A stretch of 64,000 nucleotides of DNA from NCBI RefSeq assembly GCF_001886955.1, contig NZ_CP016804.1, forward strand, positions 868,001-932,000. The letters are read 5' to 3'. This stretch comes from Halodesulfurarchaeum formicicum. Lineage in GTDB: Archaea; Halobacteriota; Halobacteria; Halobacteriales; Halobacteriaceae. Shown in pieces: positions 59,240-64,000 of this stretch. The notes under the pieces are model-generated. The model did no database searches, was not told where the DNA came from, and saw nothing but the letters and a program-made list of their open reading frames with translations. Within the stretch, counting starts at the first letter, position 1, and every line of letters begins with the position of its first letter. The position numbers were made by a program, and so were the translations under genes.

Positions 59240-62200
59240 AAGCCCGAGCGATTTTCCTCTCGGCGCTGCTGGTCCTCTCAGTCGTCGCGGGCTCGGTCGC
59301 GCTCGCCGGCAGCGCCGCGGCCGCCCCGAGCGGGATGGTCGGGATCTCGGGCGAAAACATCCAAGACGTGCGATCCTCCACGGGACCGCTCTCCGCGGAG
59401 GACCTGACGGTCTACACTGACGCCCACGCCGACTCGACCGAGGTCTCGATCGTCACGGAGTCCCAGGCTCATGCAGTCGGATCGGGGACGCCACTCCCGG
59501 ATGTCGCCCACGAAGCGATCTGCGACAATCCCGGCCAGGCTGCGGACAAAAACCCGAACGTCGACTGTGAAGAAGACACGACGCCTTCGCTTGTGCTCTC
59601 AGACGATCGGCACCACGAGGGCCGAACCGTCGCGATCGAGGCGGGCGACCTCGAGGCAGCACTCGGCGAGATCCCCAGCTTCGTGAACATCCAGAACTCC
59701 GAGTCTGGCGAGGAGTACCGCCAACCGACCCGCGAAGAGGACGGCTGGGTTCTTATCGATGTCCCGCACTTCTCAGATAACGCAGTCACTTGGGGCGGCG
59801 AGGTTCAGATTGGGGATACGTTTACTGACAATTCCCAGGTTCAGTACCCTCTTGAGAGCCTCGACTCCGCTTCGGATGTGACGGTAAACTTGACGGGCAA
59901 GACGAGCACGGAGAACGATACGAAATCCGGGTCGTTCTCCTCGAATCAGACGGTCACGGTTTCGGTAAGCAGTGACCAAACTCCCACGGGGGAAGTTGAC
60001 GGACTACCTAAATTGGAATTAACAGGCCATGACATCAATATTAGCGAGTATACGGGTGGGGGAGATGACCTACAAAATCATTTGGTCGGTAAGACCCACG
60101 ACGGGTATGATAGACATGGAGAGGTTCAAATAGATAATGAGAATGGTTTCTCTCGGGTTGATGGAATATGGCTAAACTTGGGCGAAAATACTGCATCCGA
60201 ATCCCCAACTTTCAATGTATCTGTGGCGGAAGAACCAACTGACGGAGATTTCTCGGACGGTACACAAGTGTCAACAGAGGCAACCTTATCCTCTGATGGA
60301 TTGGATCCAGGTTGGTACTATTTAGAGTTTCAGAATCCGTATGAAGCGTCTGGCACACCGACTACTTTGACGGTGAATTTTGAGCTTATTAGTTCCCAAT
60401 CTCCATCTGATACGGAAGTTCTTTTGCGCAATGATCTTTCCGGTTCATCAAAATTTTACTCTAGTCATTACGACGGCATTGGGGTTCCTTCGGCGAAGTT
60501 AGTCCACCCATCCGTTGATGTATCTGTGTCTGGGCCAAACAACACCGTTTCGGAATCACATTTATCAGATGGAGAAACGGCAACCGGCGCACTTGATCTC
60601 TCTACTGGAGAGAACGAGGTGATGCTTAATCTGACGGGCGGAACGGTGGATTACTCACTCACCTATACCGAGTACACCGACACGCAAGACGTCGGTGTTG
60701 AACTGAACACCGGCAACTGGGCGAATCACACCGGCACGCTGGCCGATGGCGAGACAGTCACCAAAACGATAGATCAATCCGCCCTCCAGGAGGGAACGAA
60801 CACCCTCAATGTCTCGATGCCGGAGCTCTCGGCGGACGCCCCAGCGATGCAGGTCGAGGCCGAGATCTCCCACGACGCTCGCGATATCCAGAACGTGAGC
60901 TACGAGGCCGAGAAATTCAGCGAGCGGTACTCGGTCTCGAAGACCTACTCCTCGGACCGGAAAGACCCGACGCTGACCATCCCCTTCGCCGACACGGCAA
61001 TCTCGATCCGAGAGGCCGAGTATAGCCTCAACGGCGGCGACTGGCAGGCGGCGGATAACTGGGTCGTCGAGAACACGACTGGCGAGATCTCGCTGCCGGA
61101 CATGCAGGCCAACGACACGGTCGACGTTCGGGTAACCGCGACGAAAGTGGCCGTCGATAACGGGGCGATCGAGGTCTTGGAGCCCACGCCGGTAGCGGAT
61201 GATCTGAACTCGAAGATCGAGATCACCGAGCACCGACCCGAGTTCGAGATGTTGGTCTCGGGCGCCGACGACGATCGTGTGATCTACGCCGAAGAGAAGT
61301 CTTGGTCTGAGGCGAACGACACCTCGCTGATCGATGCCTCTGGATCGCAAACGGTGAGATTCCCGGAGGCAGGCGTTGGATCGACAGCCACACTCCGACA
61401 GGCTCCGCTCTGGGCCGAACCGGAAAACGACGTCGCGATCTCGGTGAACTCCGGAAGCGAGCCCCGCTTCGAGATCGGCCCCGGTGAATCTGAGGGCGAC
61501 ATGGTGACGCTCGAATACGCCGATACAGTCTCCGGCGAGACCTACGAGCTGCGTCGAGTCGACGGCGACTACGATCGGCAAATCGACACGGACACGGCCG
61601 AGAGTCCGGTCTATCTCGAAACGATCGACCAAGCAGCCACCTACATCATCGGCATCGCCGAAAGTACGAGCGTTCAGCAGCCAGTCGGCCCGGTCGAGAC
61701 TGAGCAGTCCGGGACTGATCCCGTAATGATCCTGCTCGCGGTCGTGGCGGCACTCGGTGGGCTGTTCCTGGTCGTCAGAAGTGTCGGCGGTTCGCGAATC
61801 AGCCGTGGCCGGTCTTCCAGCCTCTCGATCCCGGTCATCGACCGTTCACTGTCGCTCCCGTCGCTGCCGACCCTCCAGTCGACGACCTCCCGAACCGGAG
61901 ACTCGACCTCGAGGACGATCGTGATCGGCGGGCTGGTCATCATCGCACTCGTCGCGATGGAGTTCGCGACGCCAGAGCCACTCCTCCAGGTCGCGACCTC
62001 CGCGGTAAGTTCCGGAGCGGCACCCTTCGGAGAGCTGCTCACGATCATCGCAGGCGTGGGCGCACTCCTGGGGATCTGGTATCTCGACCAGCGCACTTCG
62101 GAATCGATTCCGACCTGGCTGATGGGCGTGGCGGCAGTCGTGACGGTCACGTACCTGCTCGAAACCCTACAGCCGGGTGTGCTGCTGGGTCCGATCTCGG

Positions 62201-62337
62201 AGGGCTTCGAGACGGTCTCGCCTCTGTTCTGGATCGTCTTGATCGGAGGCGGGGCCTACTTAATCTACGGCTGGATTCAGACGCGCCGCTCGCCTGATAC
62301 TCGCGTGACGCTTCAACTCAGCGGGAAAGACAAATAG
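59236..62337 (+). CDS. Giant mosaic surface protein, 1033 residues
   Basis: A Sec signal peptide (MKARAIFLSALLVLSVVAGS...AAAA) precedes an ectodomain of about 800 residues, beta-rich and Thr/Ser-rich. About five C-terminal membrane segments follow (about 832-852, 895-913, 930-948, 957-985, 996-1016). The DNA for about residues 190-475 (59800-60660) is AT-rich with non-halophile codons, while both sides are G/C-rich, so a domain was exchanged. Likely a receptor-binding or adhesion protein. Ends 2 bases before the last late gene. Confidence 0.7.
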   Translation: MKARAIFLSALLVLSVVAGSVALAGSAAAAPSGMVGISGENIQDVRSSTGPLSAEDLTVYTDAHADSTEVSIVTESQAHAVGSGTPLPDVAHEAICDNPGQAADKNPNVDCEEDTTPSLVLSDDRHHEGRTVAIEAGDLEAALGEIPSFVNIQNSESGEEYRQPTREEDGWVLIDVPHFSDNAVTWGGEVQIGDTFTDNSQVQYPLESLDSASDVTVNLTGKTSTENDTKSGSFSSNQTVTVSVSSDQTPTGEVDGLPKLELTGHDINISEYTGGGDDLQNHLVGKTHDGYDRHGEVQIDNENGFSRVDGIWLNLGENTASESPTFNVSVAEEPTDGDFSDGTQVSTEATLSSDGLDPGWYYLEFQNPYEASGTPTTLTVNFELISSQSPSDTEVLLRNDLSGSSKFYSSHYDGIGVPSAKLVHPSVDVSVSGPNNTVSESHLSDGETATGALDLSTGENEVMLNLTGGTVDYSLTYTEYTDTQDVGVELNTGNWANHTGTLADGETVTKTIDQSALQEGTNTLNVSMPELSADAPAMQVEAEISHDARDIQNVSYEAEKFSERYSVSKTYSSDRKDPTLTIPFADTAISIREAEYSLNGGDWQAADNWVVENTTGEISLPDMQANDTVDVRVTATKVAVDNGAIEVLEPTPVADDLNSKIEITEHRPEFEMLVSGADDDRVIYAEEKSWSEANDTSLIDASGSQTVRFPEAGVGSTATLRQAPLWAEPENDVAISVNSGSEPRFEIGPGESEGDMVTLEYADTVSGETYELRRVDGDYDRQIDTDTAESPVYLETIDQAATYIIGIAESTSVQQPVGPVETEQSGTDPVMILLAVVAALGGLFLVVRSVGGSRISRGRSSSLSIPVIDRSLSLPSLPTLQSTTSRTGDSTSRTIVIGGLVIIALVAMEFATPEPLLQVATSAVSSGAAPFGELLTIIAGVGALLGIWYLDQRTSESIPTWLMGVAAVVTVTYLLETLQPGVLLGPISEGFETVSPLFWIVLIGGGAYLIYGWIQTRRSPDTRVTLQLSGKDK

Positions 62338-62339
62338 CC

Positions 62340-62633
62340 ATGTTCTTCGACTTCCTCGAATCGTTCGGCGTCGAGCTCGGAACGTGGGCCATGCTGTTCG
62401 TGATCGCATGGTATCTCTTCCGGGGCGCTCGAGCCGGTCGACGAGCCACGTCGGTCCTCGGACGGGCAGTGACGTACGCGGTGCTGATCCTCGTGAGCTT
62501 CGGCGCTGCGGCAGCTCTCGGATACGCCGACCTCCACCTCTCGACGTTCATGGGTGACGTTGGCGCTGTCGTGAAGTGGGCGCTCGACGAGGGACTGGTG
62601 ATGGTCGAGCAGCTCCTCCGGGGCCTGTTCTGA
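62340..62633 (+). CDS. Small membrane protein, last late gene
   Basis: 97 residues, start MFFDFLESFGVELGTWAMLF. Hydrophobic segments at about 15-30 and 40-60, then an amphipathic C-terminal helix. A hairpin follows its stop. Confidence 0.65.
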   Translation: MFFDFLESFGVELGTWAMLFVIAWYLFRGARAGRRATSVLGRAVTYAVLILVSFGAAAALGYADLHLSTFMGDVGAVVKWALDEGLVMVEQLLRGLF

Positions 62634-63117
62634 CTGCCCGGGCGGTTCGGGCACACCTGGACATACGTATCTACACGCACACACCAACACCCAGGGCCGG
62701 GTGCGCACGACCCCGGCCGGGGCCGGGCGCACACGCCCGAGTGTATGCTCGCCCAGCAGAGCATTATGCGCTGACGGGCGCACACACGAGCCCCCGCGTT
62801 CGATAGCGCGATCACGCAGGTGCTCACACAGCGCGCACGAGGCGCCGGCGCACGTAATGAAGACCTCCGTTTCATCTGTTTCGGGTGGAAATTTTGCGCT
62901 AGCGGTACGGAGTGTTTTGAGACCGTGGCCTTAGCCACACGTCTAACGGGATACCTAACCCCTCGGGTGAGGGTTCAAAACCAGTTGGAGCAACCTCTCG
63001 AACTGGTAGCTACCCAAAAAGGAGCTGGTAACTAAACTCAGGTTGTACTAACTGCCCAAAATGCCCAAGTGAGCTTGAAAAACAGGCCGGGATCGGCGGC
63101 GATGCCTCTACTCGCGA
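62634..63117. other. 484-base gap after the late operon
   Basis: No gene supported. The first half is G/C-rich with repeated CACAC and CCGGCC strings. The second holds a GTGGC-CTTA-GCCAC hairpin (62926-62939), an inverted repeat ACCAGTT (62980-62986) / AACTGGT (63001-63007) and further CTGGTA copies. A GCTGGTAAC like that near 50870 is at 63024-63032. An origin or transcription-end region is possible. Confidence 0.4.
62635..62653 (+). terminator. Hairpin after late operon
   Basis: TGCCCG (62635-62640) pairs with CGGGCA (62648-62653), just past the stop at 62633. Confidence 0.45.
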
Positions 63118-64000
63118 TCAGGCTTCAATGTAGTAGCGAGCCGTCGATGCCATTCGCGGACCGAGGTCGATCTTCGCGTTCAGGTATTCAATGGGGTCGT
63201 TGTTCGCCTCAGTCCAGAGTTCGAAGCCCTGGCGGATCTTCCGACGCTGCTCCTCATTCGACAAACCTTCCATCCGCAACACGAGTCGGGCTTCGTCGCG
63301 GTTCTGAACGTCGATGCCGTGTTTCGCCGCCCAGGCAACGAATGCACTCTGACCGGCCTCGAGGCCGCGATCGGCAGCTTCCTTCGCGGATGCAACTGCG
63401 TCGAACGCTCGTTCGTTCGTCTGCTTCGCCCGCTGAACAGCATCGAGAACCAGCTCGGCAACGTGCTCGTTCTTGAGCGCGATCTGATTGTACGCTCGAT
63501 CGAGGAGGTCGTCGATCTCGGCCAGCGCCCGATAGACACTGTTGATGTGCCGATCGTGTTCCTCGGCGACGTCTGCAGGGGAAACAACGCCACCGTCTGA
63601 AACGGCTGTCTCTAAAGTCTCCCACTGCACCGGAGACAAGCCATCAGCCAGCTGACGCACGGTGACGCTCTCGCTTTCCTGGCGAATACGGGTAAGGTCG
63701 AGATCGATCGGATTGGCACCGGCCTCGGATGTTTCGATCTCCCAGTAGGCGTCTTCGACGAAAGGCCCGTCTCCTTCTTGGGGTGCGATGTCGAGCCCGG
63801 CATCGGCAGCAACTGACAACACAATCCGATCGAGTTCGCGCTCGAGCTGGGTGAGTTCCTCGTCGGTCACACCGATCTTTTCATCCCACCGATTCACCTG
63901 ATACGATGCGCCCAGCTTCGGGTTACTCAGTGGGTGAGAGTCCGAAAAGCTCTCCGGGTTTCTTGTGTAGTAATGCTTGACCTCGACGGGCAACTCGTGG
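63118..64000 (-). CDS. Haloarchaeal plasmid/virus protein, 5' partial
   Basis: The frame is open to the right edge, so the N-terminus is missing; at least 290 residues are seen. A segment PADVAEEHDRHINSVYRALAEIDDLLDRAYNQI reads as a winged helix, followed by a long helical stretch (ELVLDAVQRAKQTNERAFDAVASAKEAADRG). It resembles the DUF7845-type proteins found on haloarchaeal plasmids, a recollection I cannot check. DNA binding is likely. Confidence 0.6.
   Translation of the reverse strand, partial: HELPVEVKHYYTRNPESFSDSHPLSNPKLGASYQVNRWDEKIGVTDEELTQLERELDRIVLSVAADAGLDIAPQEGDGPFVEDAYWEIETSEAGANPIDLDLTRIRQESESVTVRQLADGLSPVQWETLETAVSDGGVVSPADVAEEHDRHINSVYRALAEIDDLLDRAYNQIALKNEHVAELVLDAVQRAKQTNERAFDAVASAKEAADRGLEAGQSAFVAWAAKHGIDVQNRDEARLVLRMEGLSNEEQRRKIRQGFELWTEANNDPIEYLNAKIDLGPRMASTARYYIEA

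Noticed and set aside
1-64000. CRISPR array or cas genes
   Set aside because: No regularly spaced repeats and no Cas motifs seen.

Overview
The window is haloarchaeal (class Halobacteria). The proteins are acidic, third codon positions are G/C-rich, many genes start leaderless about 25-30 bases after a TTTAWA-like box, tRNA-Trp carries the long archaeal bulge-helix-bulge intron, and there are archaeal signature genes (GTP cyclohydrolase III, MBF1, archaeal triosephosphate isomerase, DUF5794, DUF7344, amphi-Trp). The genus cannot be fixed from the sequence.

Positions 1-26000 are ordinary chromosome. In order: two tandem secreted SipW/TasA-like proteins (the first cut by the window edge), a DUF7344 membrane regulator, hisC with an AK6-like kinase and a CDP-alcohol phosphatidyltransferase, MBF1, tpiA, DNA polymerase IV, GTP cyclohydrolase III, a five-gene ABC-transporter operon ending in a DJ-1/TrmO fusion, two overlapping moeA genes, a TrkA-like protein, several small conserved genes, cold-shock protein, intron-containing tRNA-Trp with a duplicated 3' end, DUF5794, IMP dehydrogenase and a ZIP transporter.

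From 26000 on the window is accessory and layered. (a) 26039-31200: a decayed integrase copy and a KaiC-like ATPase / multi-PAS histidine kinase pair. (b) 31294-34154: an intact tyrosine integrase at the end of a chain of overlapping micro-genes, mostly zinc-finger proteins, facing a winged-helix repressor. (c) 34198-36588: rhomboid protease, DUF3006 protein and ComEC-like metallo-beta-lactamase lipoprotein, in AT-richer DNA. (d) 37118-44274: a second integrase and a five-gene cluster (GHKL ATPase, unknown protein, DNA methyltransferase, unknown protein, cytidine-deaminase-like protein) bounded by an imperfect direct repeat and by ATAGGCCTA sequences. (e) 44880-47075: a strongly AT-rich cassette of a small protein, a dGTPase-family HD hydrolase and a HEPN protein. 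(f) 47202-64000: a virus- or plasmid-like block. Its leftward early operon holds an AbrB-like regulator, PP-loop ATPase, DNA methyltransferase and zinc-ribbon proteins. Its rightward late operon holds a Tat-secreted spike-like protein, a run of small membrane proteins, a FtsK/HerA-like ATPase and a giant mosaic surface protein.

The best candidates for undescribed biology are the GHKL/methyltransferase/deaminase cluster, the dGTPase-HEPN cassette and the pleolipovirus-like or vesicle-like late operon. The first two look like defence modules by gene content, and both contain a protein of a nucleotide-metabolism family. This is inference; no tool or database was available.
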